A stretch of DNA of 57,461 bases, from positions 1 through 57,461 of the forward strand of contig NZ_JAAN01000006.1 in assembly GCF_000559025.1 (NCBI RefSeq). Direction: 5' to 3'. The DNA is from Luteimonas huabeiensis HB2 (GTDB taxonomy: Bacteria; Pseudomonadota; Gammaproteobacteria; Xanthomonadales; Xanthomonadaceae). Each line of letters begins with the position of its first letter. The stretch's first letter is position 1. Below, piece by piece: positions 28,351-37,661 of this stretch. The notes below the pieces were generated by a model. It had not been told where the DNA came from. It did not search any database and worked only from the letters and a program-made list of their open reading frames with translations. Position numbers and translations under genes: made by a program.

Positions 28351-29406
28351 GTGCGCTACGCCTCGGTCGACGCCCTGCGCGGCTGCACGGTGGCGGCGAT
28401 GCTGCTGGTCAACACGCCGGGCGACTGGGACCACGTCTATGCGCCCCTGTTGCACGCCGAGTGGAACGGCTGCACGTTCGCCGACCTGGTGTTCCCGTTC
28501 TTCCTGTTCGTGGTCGGCGTCTCGCTGGCGCTGGGCGTCGCCCCGCGCGCGGCCGAGCCCGCCCGGCGGCGCGCGCTGCTGCGCGGCGTGCTCGCGCGCG
28601 CCGCGCGCATCGTCGCGCTCGGGCTGGCCCTGCACGTGCTGGCATGGTGGGCGCTGGACCTGGCGCACTTCCGCCCCTGGGGCGTGCTGCAGCGGATCGG
28701 CCTGTGCTTCGCGCTGGCCGGCGCAGCCGCTCTCTGGCTGCACCCCCGCGCGCAGTGGATGCTGATCGCCGGGCTGCTGGTCGCCTACGCCGCGGTGCTG
28801 GCGATCGGCGGCACCGCGCCGTGGACCAACCCCGCCAGCCGCCTCGACGCCGCATTGTTCGCGCCCTGGCTGTACCGCTACGACCCCGCGACCGGGCTCG
28901 GGCACGACCCCGAGGGGCTGCTGTCCACCGCCGGCGCGCTCGCAACGACCCTGCTCGGCGTGCGCGCCGGCGACTGGCTGCGCAGCGGCCGCGTGCGCCC
29001 GCTCTGGATCGCGGGCGCCTGCGCGTTGCTCGCCGGTGCCGCGCTCGGCGCCTGGCAGCCGGTCAACAAGCACCTGTGGACGTCCGCCTACGCGCTGTGG
29101 ACCGGCGGCTGGGCGCTGTGGGCCCTGGCCGCCGCGCACCTGCTCATCGATCGCCTCGGCTGGCCGCCGCTGGGCCGGCGCTTCGGCCTCAACGCCATCG
29201 TCGCCTACGCTGGCTCCATCGCCTGCGTCCTGCTGCTCATCGCCGCCGGCGCCTGGCAGCCGCTGTATGCCCGCGGCATCGGCGCCTGGCTCGTACCGCT
29301 CGCAGGTCCGAAAGCCGCTTCGCTCGCGTTCGCCGTCGCCTTCGTCGGCGCCTGGTGGTGCGTGGTGTGGTGGATGGACCGGCGCGGGTGGGTGGTGAAG
29401 ATCTGA
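28351..29406 (+). CDS. nagX: NagX-like integral membrane protein (HGSNAT/DUF5009 relative)
   Basis: A 351-residue inner-membrane protein with about ten helices. It begins RYASVDALRGCTVAAMLLVN and contains FFLFVVGVSLALG and WGVLQRIGLCF, typical of the COG4299 family related to lysosomal heparan-alpha-glucosaminide N-acetyltransferase. In chitin/GlcNAc operons this gene is called nagX; transmembrane acetylation of amino sugars is proposed but not proved. The GTG start is one base after the nagA stop, so it is the last gene of the nag operon. Confidence 0.85.
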   Translation: MRYASVDALRGCTVAAMLLVNTPGDWDHVYAPLLHAEWNGCTFADLVFPFFLFVVGVSLALGVAPRAAEPARRRALLRGVLARAARIVALGLALHVLAWWALDLAHFRPWGVLQRIGLCFALAGAAALWLHPRAQWMLIAGLLVAYAAVLAIGGTAPWTNPASRLDAALFAPWLYRYDPATGLGHDPEGLLSTAGALATTLLGVRAGDWLRSGRVRPLWIAGACALLAGAALGAWQPVNKHLWTSAYALWTGGWALWALAAAHLLIDRLGWPPLGRRFGLNAIVAYAGSIACVLLLIAAGAWQPLYARGIGAWLVPLAGPKAASLAFAVAFVGAWWCVVWWMDRRGWVVKI

Positions 29407-29449
29407 GGGCTTCAGCAGGCGCGCGCGGGTGCGCGAGCGGACCGGATCG

Positions 29450-29839
29450 CTACCCCCGCGGCCGCGCCCGCTCCGCGATCTCGCCCAGGCGGGCGGGGGT
29501 GACGTGCCACTGCGCGGCATCGGCGTCGTAGGCGAACTCGAGCGCGACCTTGGCGGTGGCGCGCTGGATGCGCACGATGCACACGCTCCAGGGGGCCTTG
29601 CCTTCGGTGCGGGTGGCTTCGCGCAGGGCGTCGAGGGCGGATTCGAGCGCGGGGGCGCGCGGGGTGGCGGGGCGGGGCGCTTCGCCGTCGCGGTAGCGGA
29701 AGCCGGACAGGCGGCGGCTGCCGCTGGTGTAGTCGGCGATCAGGGCGTAGCCGTCCCAGTCGCCGTCGGCGGCGGCGGGGTCGGCGACGATGGTGCGCCC
29801 GATCGCGTGGACCAGGGCGTCGCGGTCCGGGGCGGTCAT
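29450..29839 (-). CDS. Immunity-like protein (YezG/DUF600-like)
   Basis: A 129-residue soluble, acidic protein of alpha/beta character with no signal peptide. The segment DGDWDGYALIADYTSGSRR and the later WSVCIVRI / KVALEFAYD strands resemble the DUF600 immunity family, whose member YezG neutralises the YeeF nuclease toxin of Bacillus. The similarity is remote and judged by eye. Its start overlaps the stop of the upstream nuclease gene by one base (TGATG), the arrangement expected of a cognate immunity gene that must be co-translated with its toxin. Confidence 0.6.
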   Translation of the reverse strand: MTAPDRDALVHAIGRTIVADPAAADGDWDGYALIADYTSGSRRLSGFRYRDGEAPRPATPRAPALESALDALREATRTEGKAPWSVCIVRIQRATAKVALEFAYDADAAQWHVTPARLGEIAERARPRG

Positions 29840-31077
29840 CAGCTGGCGTTCTCGATCATGCCGGGCATGTCGTTGCGGGCGATGCGCTCGTACACCTGGC
29901 CGGCCTCGTTGTCGAACACGGTCAGCGCGGGATCATAGACGATGGCCTGGCGGTCGGGGTCGATCACCTCGTAGTCCAGCCGCACCTGGTCGGGGCGCTG
30001 CTGGCCCTCGGGCGCGAGTTCGATGCTCAGGCGCACTTCCATGCCCTGGGCCAGCCAGTCGGCCCATTCCTGCTCGATGCGCGCATAGGGCCCGGTGTTG
30101 AAGCCGCCCTGCTGCGGGAACATGTTGATCGGGCCGTGGCCGTTGACGAAGCGGTAGGCGAGCATGTGGCCGACGTGGTCGCCGCTGCCCTTCAGCCCGT
30201 GGTCGGTGCGGAACTGCGATTGCGCGGCGTTCTCGACCGCGTCGGAGTCGCGCCCGGCGCTGCTGGGCTCCCAGGTGAGCGTGGCTTCGGCGCCGGTGGG
30301 GCGGCCCTCGGCGTCGAAGGTCCAGGTGACTTCGTTGGTCTCGCCGGAGCCGACTTCGGTGATGGTGGCGTCCACCCGGCCGGCGGAGACGTCCTCGCGC
30401 AGGGCGACGGCGGCATCGGGCTGCGTGCCGGTCAGCAACAGCGCGTTGAAGGCGGCGCGCTGGTCGCGGCTGCCCGGGTCGTCGAACAGCACGGTGTGCT
30501 GGCTGAAGTCCTCGCGGTCGAGCGGTTGCGAGGCCGGGCCGTGCTCGGTGGGGGCGTCGAAGATGGAGGCGGGCCCGGACATCACCCGGATCTCGCCTTC
30601 GCGGGTGCGGCCGATGGTCAGCGCGAGCCGGTCGAGCGGCACCTCGTTGGCGCGGGCGATCTCGGCGAACGCGGCCTCGAACGGGGTGCCGGCGTAGTCG
30701 CCGCCGTCCAGGCGCACGGTGGCGCCGGCGGGGAGGGTGTCCGGGTCGAACGGGTTGATCGCGCGCATCGCCTCGGGCGTGGCGGCGGTGGCGGGCATGT
30801 CCACGCGGTATCGCGCGGTCGTGGGCGCCTGCGCGTGCCCGCCCGGCGCGCCGACGGCGATCTCGGCGCTGGCCTCGAAGCGGGTGCGCCGGTGCTGGGT
30901 CGTCTCCTCGCCGATGCGCACCGACTGCATGTCCGCCTCGAAGCGGACCTCGGCCGGGTCGGCTTGCAGGATCGGCGGGTCGAAGCCGGCGTCCGCGGCC
31001 GCGGCGCGCAGCGCCGCGAACGGCCGGTTCCAGTCCGGGGGCGGGAAGTTCTCCTGCCGGGGGAGTGCGAAGCTCAT
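29839..31077 (-). CDS. Putative polymorphic toxin with C-terminal DNA/RNA non-specific endonuclease domain
   Basis: A 412-residue protein from the ATG at 31077 (a GTG at 31089 is also open). Residues about 245-370 match the EndoNS/beta-beta-alpha-metal nuclease tail of contact-dependent toxins: a TWTFDAEGRPTGAEATLT lead-in, then GDHVGHMLAYRF with probable catalytic H304, INMFPQ with metal-ligand candidate N318, and FNTGPYARIEQEW. Residues 1-240 are unlike any domain I know; there is no signal peptide, LXG, PAAR or Rhs sequence, so the secretion route is unknown. The overlapping downstream gene encodes a DUF600-like immunity candidate. Confidence 0.7.
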   Translation of the reverse strand: MSFALPRQENFPPPDWNRPFAALRAAAADAGFDPPILQADPAEVRFEADMQSVRIGEETTQHRRTRFEASAEIAVGAPGGHAQAPTTARYRVDMPATAATPEAMRAINPFDPDTLPAGATVRLDGGDYAGTPFEAAFAEIARANEVPLDRLALTIGRTREGEIRVMSGPASIFDAPTEHGPASQPLDREDFSQHTVLFDDPGSRDQRAAFNALLLTGTQPDAAVALREDVSAGRVDATITEVGSGETNEVTWTFDAEGRPTGAEATLTWEPSSAGRDSDAVENAAQSQFRTDHGLKGSGDHVGHMLAYRFVNGHGPINMFPQQGGFNTGPYARIEQEWADWLAQGMEVRLSIELAPEGQQRPDQVRLDYEVIDPDRQAIVYDPALTVFDNEAGQVYERIARNDMPGMIENAS

Positions 31078-31230
31078 GGGCGCGGGCACAGCGGCGGCGG
31101 AACGCCGGTGCGCCTACCGTATCGGCACGATCCGGCGCCGCCTATCGGGGCAAACCCCATGTTGCCGGGCGCCGGAATGTCATCGTCCGGTCACGTCGAT
31201 ATGCGCCGCGGCGGCCGATTCCGGGCGCGC

Positions 31231-33222
31231 TCAGCCGCCGTCCGCCCCGCCGAGCAGGTAGCGCTGCCAGAACAGCACGGCGGCGGCGCCGAAGTGGTCG
31301 CTGTTGGACTTCTTCGAGAAGCCGTGGCCCTCGTCGTCGAACATCAGGAACCACACCGGCTGGCCGTTGCCGCGCACGGCTTTCACGATCTGCTCGGCCT
31401 CGGTGTAGGGCACCCGCGGGTCGTTGCGGCCCTGGGCCACGAACAGCGGCGCGCGGATGCGCTGGGCGTTGGTCAGCGGCGAGATGCGGTCGAAGAAGGC
31501 GGCCATTTCCGGGTCGCGCTCGTCGCCGTACTCGGCGCGCCGCAGGTCGCGGCGGTAGCTTTCGGTGTTGCGCAGGAAGGTGCCGAAGTGGGAGATGCCG
31601 ACGATGTCGATGCCGGCGCGCAGCCGGTCGCTGTAGTGCATCAGCGAGGCGAGCACCATGTAGCCGCCGTAGCTGCCGCCGGTCACGCCGACGCGCCCGG
31701 CGTCGAGCTCCGGCTGCTGCGCCACCCAGTCCAGCAGCGCACCGATGTCCTTGACCGAGTCCTCGCGCAGCGGCCCGTTGTCGAGCTGCAGGTAGGTGCG
31801 GCCGTATCCCGACGAGCCGCGCACGTTGGGCAGCAGCACGGCCGCGCCCAGTTCGTTGACCAGGAACTGCACGTTCGGGCTGAAGACCGGGCGCGCCTGG
31901 CCCTCCGGGCCGCCGTGGATGTCGATCACCACCGGCCAGCCGCCCGCCGGCGCCGGACCCGCCGGCCGGTAGTAGAACGCCGGCACCGTGCGCGGCGCGC
32001 CGTCGACGGTGTCGAAGGTCGGGAAGCGCACCAGGGTGGGCTCGACGAACTTCGCGGTGTCCAGGCCGCCGACCTCGCTGCGCGTCCAGCGCTCCAGGCG
32101 ATCGGTGCCGACGTCGATGACGTAGGCGTCGGAAGGCGAGGTGGCGGTGTTGAGGGTCAGCGCCAGCCGGTTGCCGTCGGGCGAGAAGCGCAGCCCGCCC
32201 AGCACGCCGACCGGCAGTTGCGGTACCGCGACCGGCGCCAGGTCCGGCAGGCGCAGCAGGTGCAGGCGCGAGACGCCGTCCTCGTTGGCGACGTAGGCCA
32301 GGTGCCGGCCGTCGCCGGCGATCTCGAACGCGCCGACGTCCCAGGGCACGTCGCGGCTGACGATCGTCGGCGCGCTGCCGGGCCGGCGCAGGCGCAGGGT
32401 GCGGAATTCCTGCGGCCGGCCCTCGACCGGCTCGTCGGAAACGTAGAACACGGCCTCGCCGTCTGGCGCGTAGCGGAAGTCGCCGAAGGCCGCCTTGCCG
32501 CCCTCGACCGGGAACAGCGTCAGTTCGCCGGTGGCCAGGTCCACTTCGCCGGGGTAGGACTCGTTGATGGAGACGTACCGCGAGACCAGCAGCCGGCGCC
32601 CGTCGGGCGAGAAGTCCAGCGCGCGCCAGTCGCCGCCCTCGGTCACCATCGCGCGCGTCTGGCGGCTGGAGAAGTCCATCACCCACACGTCGGTATCGGT
32701 GCCGTTGCGCGCGGTGCTGCTCCACGCCACGCGGCGGCCGTCGCGCGAGAACAGCCCGCCCTGGTTGCGGGTGCGCCCGCCCGGGGTGAGGCGATGGGTC
32801 TGGCGGGTGGCCAGGTCGTACCAGTGGATCTGCCAGAACTCGTCGCCGCCCTGGTCCTGGGCGTAGAGGAAGCCGTCCAGGCCGAAGCGCGCCGGCGCGA
32901 TGCCGCCGATGGCGATGCGCTCGGGCTCGAAAGTGAGCTGCTCGCGCATGCCCAGCGGCTCGCAGACGCGGTGCGCCTGGGCGGTCTCGGCGAAGCGCGT
33001 CGAGATCAGCAGGCAGCCGTCGCGGGTCCAGCCGGCGACGCTGGCGCCGCGGGTGTTCTGGTAACGGTTGAGGCGCGCGCGCAGTTCGGCCGGGATCTCC
33101 GGCACGTGCTCGCTGATGCGGTTGCCTTCGCGCTGGCGCTCGGGCGCGTCGGGAGCGGGCTGGGCCAGGGCGGCGGCGCAGGCCAGCGCGGGCAGGAGGG
33201 CGAGCAGGCGCAGGCGGCGCAT
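31231..33222 (-). CDS. S9 family prolyl oligopeptidase-type peptidase, secreted
   Basis: A 663-residue serine peptidase with an N-terminal signal peptide ending near LAQP. A beta-propeller of about 350 residues has WD40/PD40-like DG.RVAWSS and SPDGRRLLVSRY repeats. The C-terminal alpha/beta-hydrolase domain has the nucleophile motif GGSYGGYM and the catalytic histidine in DDEGHGFSKKSN. Periplasmic peptide hydrolysis is the expected role. The ATG at 33222 has GAGGAA upstream. It runs head-to-tail after the cytochrome b561 gene and stops about 150 bases before the toxin gene start. Confidence 0.92.
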   Translation of the reverse strand: MRRLRLLALLPALACAAALAQPAPDAPERQREGNRISEHVPEIPAELRARLNRYQNTRGASVAGWTRDGCLLISTRFAETAQAHRVCEPLGMREQLTFEPERIAIGGIAPARFGLDGFLYAQDQGGDEFWQIHWYDLATRQTHRLTPGGRTRNQGGLFSRDGRRVAWSSTARNGTDTDVWVMDFSSRQTRAMVTEGGDWRALDFSPDGRRLLVSRYVSINESYPGEVDLATGELTLFPVEGGKAAFGDFRYAPDGEAVFYVSDEPVEGRPQEFRTLRLRRPGSAPTIVSRDVPWDVGAFEIAGDGRHLAYVANEDGVSRLHLLRLPDLAPVAVPQLPVGVLGGLRFSPDGNRLALTLNTATSPSDAYVIDVGTDRLERWTRSEVGGLDTAKFVEPTLVRFPTFDTVDGAPRTVPAFYYRPAGPAPAGGWPVVIDIHGGPEGQARPVFSPNVQFLVNELGAAVLLPNVRGSSGYGRTYLQLDNGPLREDSVKDIGALLDWVAQQPELDAGRVGVTGGSYGGYMVLASLMHYSDRLRAGIDIVGISHFGTFLRNTESYRRDLRRAEYGDERDPEMAAFFDRISPLTNAQRIRAPLFVAQGRNDPRVPYTEAEQIVKAVRGNGQPVWFLMFDDEGHGFSKKSNSDHFGAAAVLFWQRYLLGGADGG

Positions 33223-33293
33223 GGCGGCAGTTCCTCGGGGACGGGCCCCGAGCCTAACCCAGCGCGCCGCCGGCATGGCGGTGCGCGACGACG

Positions 33294-33842
33294 CTACAGC
33301 CGCCCGGTCATCCGCGCCAGGGTGTCGTCGCGCCACCACCAGTGGTGCATGAGCACCATCAGCACGTGGCCCACGACCAGCGCCAGCAGCGTCCAGGCCA
33401 GCAGGCCGTGGGAGGCGTCGGCGGGGGCCAGCATCCAGGCGACTTCCTGCCCGGTCGCGGGCAGCAGCGGGATGCCGAACGGCGCGAAGCCCTCGCCGGA
33501 GCCGTACTCGCGCAGCAGCGCCACGCTGGGCACGTAGAGCATCAGCGCATAGAGCAGCGCATGGCCGGCCGCGGCGGCGCGGCCCAGCAGCGTGCCCGGG
33601 TGGGCGGGCCGCCGCCGCCATTGCGACAGGCCCCAGGCGCCGCGCAGCAGGATCAGCAGCATGAGCACGGTGCCGACCGGCTTGTGCGTGCCGACCATGA
33701 AGGCGGTCAGCGGATGCCGGCCGACCAGGATCTTGATCGCCATGCCGGCGAACTGCCACGCGAACAGCGCGGCCATGCCCCAGTGCAGGAGCCGGGTGAC
33801 CAGGCCGTAGCGGCCGGGGGTGTCGAGCCAGCGGGAGGTCAT
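33294..33842 (-). CDS. Cytochrome b561 family protein
   Basis: A 182-residue inner-membrane protein with four hydrophobic helices. Histidines typical of the b561/CybB heme ligands are seen in TRLLHWGMAALFAWQF near the N-terminus and in VVGHVLMVLMHHWWWRDDTL near the C-terminus. Family members transfer electrons from ubiquinol to superoxide or other acceptors. It lies downstream of dnaG on the same strand, separated by about 260 bases, the position where rpoD is often found. Confidence 0.88.
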   Translation of the reverse strand: MTSRWLDTPGRYGLVTRLLHWGMAALFAWQFAGMAIKILVGRHPLTAFMVGTHKPVGTVLMLLILLRGAWGLSQWRRRPAHPGTLLGRAAAAGHALLYALMLYVPSVALLREYGSGEGFAPFGIPLLPATGQEVAWMLAPADASHGLLAWTLLALVVGHVLMVLMHHWWWRDDTLARMTGRL

Positions 33843-34104
33843 GCGGGGGCGGATCCTGTGGGCGGCGCCGGCGCGGCTGAACGCGCGGCCGGAGCCGGCA
33901 GTTCAGCGGCTCGCGGGCGGATTGTCAAACGCGCTGCGACGGCTGGCCGGGCCGCCGGCGGCCCGGCCGACGCGCCGGCGCCTGTTCGCGCATCGCCGGG
34001 ACCGGGGAGCCGATCCGGGGCCGATGGAGGATGCCGGCGTCGCGGCGAGGCCGGTCGTGCGTGGGGATATCGCCGCCGCGCGGCCGGATCCGGCTCCGCG
34101 GGGT
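33843..34104. other. Gene-free gap downstream of dnaG
   Basis: About 260 bases between the dnaG stop and the cytochrome b561 start. It is uniformly GC-rich with several short GC palindromes (for example GCCGCCGGCGGC-type). I found no supported gene, promoter or terminator in it. It is worth noting only because rpoD commonly begins at this place in gammaproteobacteria. Confidence 0.4.
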
Positions 34105-35847
34105 TCAGGCGGTGCGCGGTCGCGCCAGCACGGTCAGCAGGTCGCGCAGCTCTGCCTTGTCGACGGCGTCGAGCGTGCCTTCGCGCTGCTTGGCCTGCAG
34201 TTCGTCCACGCGCTGGCGCCGGGTCTGCTCGACGAGCCGGTCCAGGGCGTCCAGGAACTCGCCGCGCCAGGCGGCCTCGTCGCCGGGCAGGCTGACCGCG
34301 GCGAGCTTGTTGAGGGCGTCGGCTTCCTCGCGCCCGGCGAAATGCTCGAGCACGGCGCCGGTGCTGATGTCCGGGCGCGCCTGCACGATGGCGATGAGTT
34401 CGGCCAGCAGCGGCACGCCGGGCTGGCGCAGCAGGGCGAAGCCGCCGTCGGCGGGCGCCTCCAGCGCCAGCGCGGGCTTCTGCAACAGCAGGGTGATCGC
34501 GGTGCGGACCAGGCTGCGCTTGGGTGCGGGCCCGCCGCGGCCGCTGCGGGCGTTGCGTTGCGCCGGCGCCTGGGCGGGGGGCGCGGCCGCGCGCGCGCCG
34601 ACGCCGGTGAGCTCGGTCAGGCGCTGCCGCATCAGGTCGGCGAAGGCGCCGTCCGGGATCTGCGCCAGCAGCGGCTGGGTGCGCTCGGCCAGGCGCGCCT
34701 TGCCGTCGAGCGTGCCCAGGTTCACGCCTTCGGCGAAATGGTCGAAGAAGAACTGCGACAGCGGAGTGGCCTCGCGCAGGCGCGCCTCGAAGCCGGCCGC
34801 GCCCTCGGCGCGCACCAGGGAATCGGGGTCCTCGCCGTCGGGCAGGAACAGGAAGAAGGCCTGGCGGCCGTCGCGCATGCGCGGCAGCACCGATTCCATC
34901 GCCTTGGTCGCCGCGCGCCGCCCGGCGGCATCGCCGTCGAAGCAGAACACCACGTCGGGCGCATTGCGGAACAGCAGCTCGGCGTGGTCGGCGGTGGTGG
35001 CGGTGCCCAGCGTGGCGACCGCCTCGCGCAGCCCGTGCTGGAACAGCGCGATCACGTCCATGTAGCCCTCCACCACGATCAGCCGCGCGATCTTCTGCTG
35101 CGCCTGCCGCACCTGCCACAGGCCGTACAGCTCGCGGCCCTTGTGGAACAGCGCGGTCTCGGGGGAGTTGAGGTACTTGGGGCCGTCGTCGGCGCCGAGC
35201 ACGCGGCCGCCGAAGGCGATGGTGCGCCCGCGGCGGTCGGCGATGGGGAACATGACCCGGTCGCGGAACTTGTCGTAGCTGTGGCCGCGGTCGTTCTTCG
35301 ACAGCAGGCCGGCGCGTTCCAGCAGCTTCAGCCGCCGCTCGTCGGTGCCCAGCGCATCCTTGAGCCCGGAATAGCCTTCCGGCGCGTAGCCGATCGCGAA
35401 CAGCTCGCGGATCTCGGCGTCCACGCCGCGGCGGTCGAGATAGTCCTGCGCCTTGCCGCTGCCGGCCAGTTGCTGGCGGTAGAAGCGCGCGGCGGCGTCC
35501 AGCGCCTCGTAGACGCCGCGGGTGTCGTTGTCGGGCGCGCGCTGGCGGTTCTCGCGCGGCACCTCCATGTTGGCCGCGCGCGCCAGCTCCTCCACCGCGT
35601 CGAGAAACTCGAGGCGGTCGTAGTTCATCAGGAAGCTGATCGCGGTGCCGTGCGCGCCGCAGCCGAAGCAGTGGTAGAACTGCTTGGTCGGGGAGACGTA
35701 GAACGAGGGCGTGCGCTCGTCGTGGAACGGGCAGGGCGCGGCGTACTCCTTGCCCTTGCGCTTGAGCGGCACGCGGGCGCCCACCACCTCGACGATGTCG
35801 GTGCGCGCCAGCAGGTCGTCGATGAAGGCGTCGGGGATGCGGGCCAT
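34105..35847 (-). CDS. dnaG: DNA primase
   Basis: Synthesises RNA primers for replication with the replicative helicase. The 580-residue protein has the CHC2 zinc-binding domain at the N-terminus (C39, H42, C60 and C63 in CPFHDERTPSF and HCFGCG). The catalytic core follows with the TOPRIM motifs EGYMD and FDGDAAGRRA, then a C-terminal helicase-binding region after about residue 440. The ATG at 35847 gives the family N-terminus MARIPDAFIDDLLART. The upstream region is a palindromic repeat array separating it from the yihY-like gene. rpoD does not follow. Confidence 0.96.
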   Translation of the reverse strand: MARIPDAFIDDLLARTDIVEVVGARVPLKRKGKEYAAPCPFHDERTPSFYVSPTKQFYHCFGCGAHGTAISFLMNYDRLEFLDAVEELARAANMEVPRENRQRAPDNDTRGVYEALDAAARFYRQQLAGSGKAQDYLDRRGVDAEIRELFAIGYAPEGYSGLKDALGTDERRLKLLERAGLLSKNDRGHSYDKFRDRVMFPIADRRGRTIAFGGRVLGADDGPKYLNSPETALFHKGRELYGLWQVRQAQQKIARLIVVEGYMDVIALFQHGLREAVATLGTATTADHAELLFRNAPDVVFCFDGDAAGRRAATKAMESVLPRMRDGRQAFFLFLPDGEDPDSLVRAEGAAGFEARLREATPLSQFFFDHFAEGVNLGTLDGKARLAERTQPLLAQIPDGAFADLMRQRLTELTGVGARAAAPPAQAPAQRNARSGRGGPAPKRSLVRTAITLLLQKPALALEAPADGGFALLRQPGVPLLAELIAIVQARPDISTGAVLEHFAGREEADALNKLAAVSLPGDEAAWRGEFLDALDRLVEQTRRQRVDELQAKQREGTLDAVDKAELRDLLTVLARPRTA

Positions 35848-35896
35848 CGGGCTAGTGTAGCGGTCGGCCCGGCGCGCGCTGCTGGGGCGGATCGAC

Positions 35897-36062
35897 ATTC
35901 GACCTGCAGCGCCGGAGCGGTCTCTTCTGCCGCAAGCGGGCCCATCTTGTCCTCTCCCGCAAGCGGGGCGTATCGCTCCTTCTCCCGCAAGCGGGTGCAT
36001 ATCGTCCCTTCTCCCGCAGGGAAAAACAAGATGGCCCCCGCTTGCGGGGGAAGGGAAAAGCA
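35897..36062. repeat. Palindromic repeat array, copy 2
   Basis: Begins with the 18-base tag ATTCGACCTGCAGCGCCG (35897-35914). Three direct units of the form CTCCCGCAAGCGGG with spacers such as CCCATCTTGTCC follow, and then a final unit in inverted orientation (CCCGCTTGCGGG, near 36038). The tag and units recur at 1-158 on the opposite strand. Located between dnaG and the yihY-like gene, it probably also marks where upstream transcription ends before dnaG. Confidence 0.75.
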
Positions 36063-36075
36063 GGATGTCGCCCGC

Positions 36076-37053
36076 CTAGGGCCGGTCGGCGGGCCCCGGC
36101 GCCGCGCGCGGCGCCTCGGGATCGACCGCCAGGGTCGGGGGGAACACCTGCCCGGCGTCCGGCGCGGTCTCCGGCGCCTCGCTCGGGTCGGCGGGCATCT
36201 CGCCGCAGCGGATCTGCGCGCGTTCGTCGATGACCGCGGTGATCAGCGCGCCGACGAAGAACACCATCGCCGCGTAGTACATCCACACCAGCAGGATCAC
36301 CAGCGTGCCCATCGAGCCGTAGGCGCTGCCGGGCGCGGCCTGGGCGATGTAGACCCCGATCGCCCAGCGCCCGAGCATGAACAGCGCCGCGGTGATCAGG
36401 CCGCCCAGAAAGGCCTGCTGCCAGCGCACCCGGCGATCGGGCACGTAGTGGTAGAGCAGGCTGAAGGCCAGCGCGTAGATCAGCAGCGAGACGCCGATGC
36501 CGACCATCGGCAGCAGGCTGGGCACGCCGGCGAAGATCCATTCGATCGCCGCCGACAGCACCGTCGACACGATCACCAGGAAGCCCAGCGCCAGCACCAC
36601 GCCGAAGGAGAACACCCGCTTGCGCAGGAACGCGACGATGCCGCCGAGCGTCTGCCCGCTGGTGTGGAAGATCAGGTTCAGCGTGCTCTGCAGGCGGGCG
36701 AAGATCGTGGTCGCGCCGACGAACAGCAGCAGGGTGCTCCACAGCCCGGCCAGCGAGCCCACGTCGGGCCGGTCGCTGGCGTTGCGCAGGATGGTGGTGG
36801 CCACCTCCTGCGCGCTCGGGCCGGCCAGGCTGCCGATCTGCCCGAGCAGTTCCTCCTGGGCGGTCGGATACAGCGAGGCGGCCACCCAGAGCAGCAGGAT
36901 CAGCAGCGGCGCCAGCGACAGCAGGGCGAAGAACGACAGCGAGGCGGCGTGGGTGAGCAGGTCGATCTCGACGAAGCGCTTGCCCAGCGCGAACGGCAGG
37001 CTGTGCTGGAGGCGATCGAGCAGGCGCTTGAACTTGGCGGGCGGCTTCGGCAT
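36076..37053 (-). CDS. YihY/virulence factor BrkB family inner-membrane protein
   Basis: A 325-residue membrane protein with about six helices in the first 260 residues and an acidic, Pro-rich cytoplasmic tail (residues about 265-325). The segments THAASLSFFALLSLAPLLILLL and GSAYGSMGTLVILLVWMYYAAMVFFVGA are hallmarks of the YihY (UPF0761/BrkB) family. The old ribonuclease BN label for this family was mistaken, and function is unknown. It follows yqeY on the minus strand with a gap of about 95 bases. Confidence 0.88.
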   Translation of the reverse strand: MPKPPAKFKRLLDRLQHSLPFALGKRFVEIDLLTHAASLSFFALLSLAPLLILLLWVAASLYPTAQEELLGQIGSLAGPSAQEVATTILRNASDRPDVGSLAGLWSTLLLFVGATTIFARLQSTLNLIFHTSGQTLGGIVAFLRKRVFSFGVVLALGFLVIVSTVLSAAIEWIFAGVPSLLPMVGIGVSLLIYALAFSLLYHYVPDRRVRWQQAFLGGLITAALFMLGRWAIGVYIAQAAPGSAYGSMGTLVILLVWMYYAAMVFFVGALITAVIDERAQIRCGEMPADPSEAPETAPDAGQVFPPTLAVDPEAPRAAPGPADRP

Positions 37054-37147
37054 GGCGTCCGGGGGCGGCGGCGACGGGCGACAGGATGCCAGACCGGTGT
37101 GGCCGGGCAGTGAGTTGCCGCGCAGCGCCGCCGTCGTCGGCGGCGGC

Positions 37148-37594
37148 TCAGCCGGCCAGTCGCCGCTTGACCAGCGCCGAGACCTGGCCCATGTCGGCCT
37201 GCCCGGCCAGCCGCGGCTTCAGCACGCCCATCAGCTTGCCCATGTCGGCGGGGCCGGCGGCGCCGGTCTCGGCCACCGCGGCATCGATCGCGGCCAGGAT
37301 CTCGGCCTCGCCCAGCTTCTCGGGCAGGTAGCGTTCGATCACCGCGATCTCCGCCCGCTCCACCGCGGCCAGGTCCTCGCGCGCGGCGGCCTCGTACTGG
37401 GCGACCGAATCGCGGCGCTGCTTGACCATCTTGTCGAGCACGGCCAGCACCGCGGCGTCGTCGAGTTCGATGCGCTCGTCGACCTCGCGCTGCTTGATCG
37501 CGGCGTTGATCAGCCGGATCACGCCCAGGGTGTCCTTGTCGCCGCCCTTCATGGCGGCCTTCATGTCGTCGGTGAGTCGCTGCTTCAGGCTCAT
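37148..37594 (-). CDS. yqeY: GatB/YqeY domain protein
   Basis: A 148-residue all-helical protein of the YqeY family: MSLKQRLTDDMKAAMKGGDKD at the start, IELDDAAVLAVLDKMVKQRRDS in the middle and KLMGVLKPRLAGQADMGQVS near the end, matching the C-terminal tail domain of GatB that binds tRNA acceptor stems. The stand-alone protein's role is not established; a tRNA-related function is assumed. It sits directly downstream of rpsU, as in many proteobacteria, but after an apparent terminator. Confidence 0.92.
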   Translation of the reverse strand: MSLKQRLTDDMKAAMKGGDKDTLGVIRLINAAIKQREVDERIELDDAAVLAVLDKMVKQRRDSVAQYEAAAREDLAAVERAEIAVIERYLPEKLGEAEILAAIDAAVAETGAAGPADMGKLMGVLKPRLAGQADMGQVSALVKRRLAG

Positions 37595-37661
37595 GGGATG
37601 CTCCGGGTAGCGCGCTCGGGCGGGGCCCGGCGGGGAAGGGGGAGAGTGCGGCGGCGGGACG

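Noticed and set aside
30136..33537. 1,133-codon plus-strand frame across the toxin and S9 peptidase genes
   Set aside because: It spans two unrelated genes antisense, with no recognisable motif; a GC-skew artefact.
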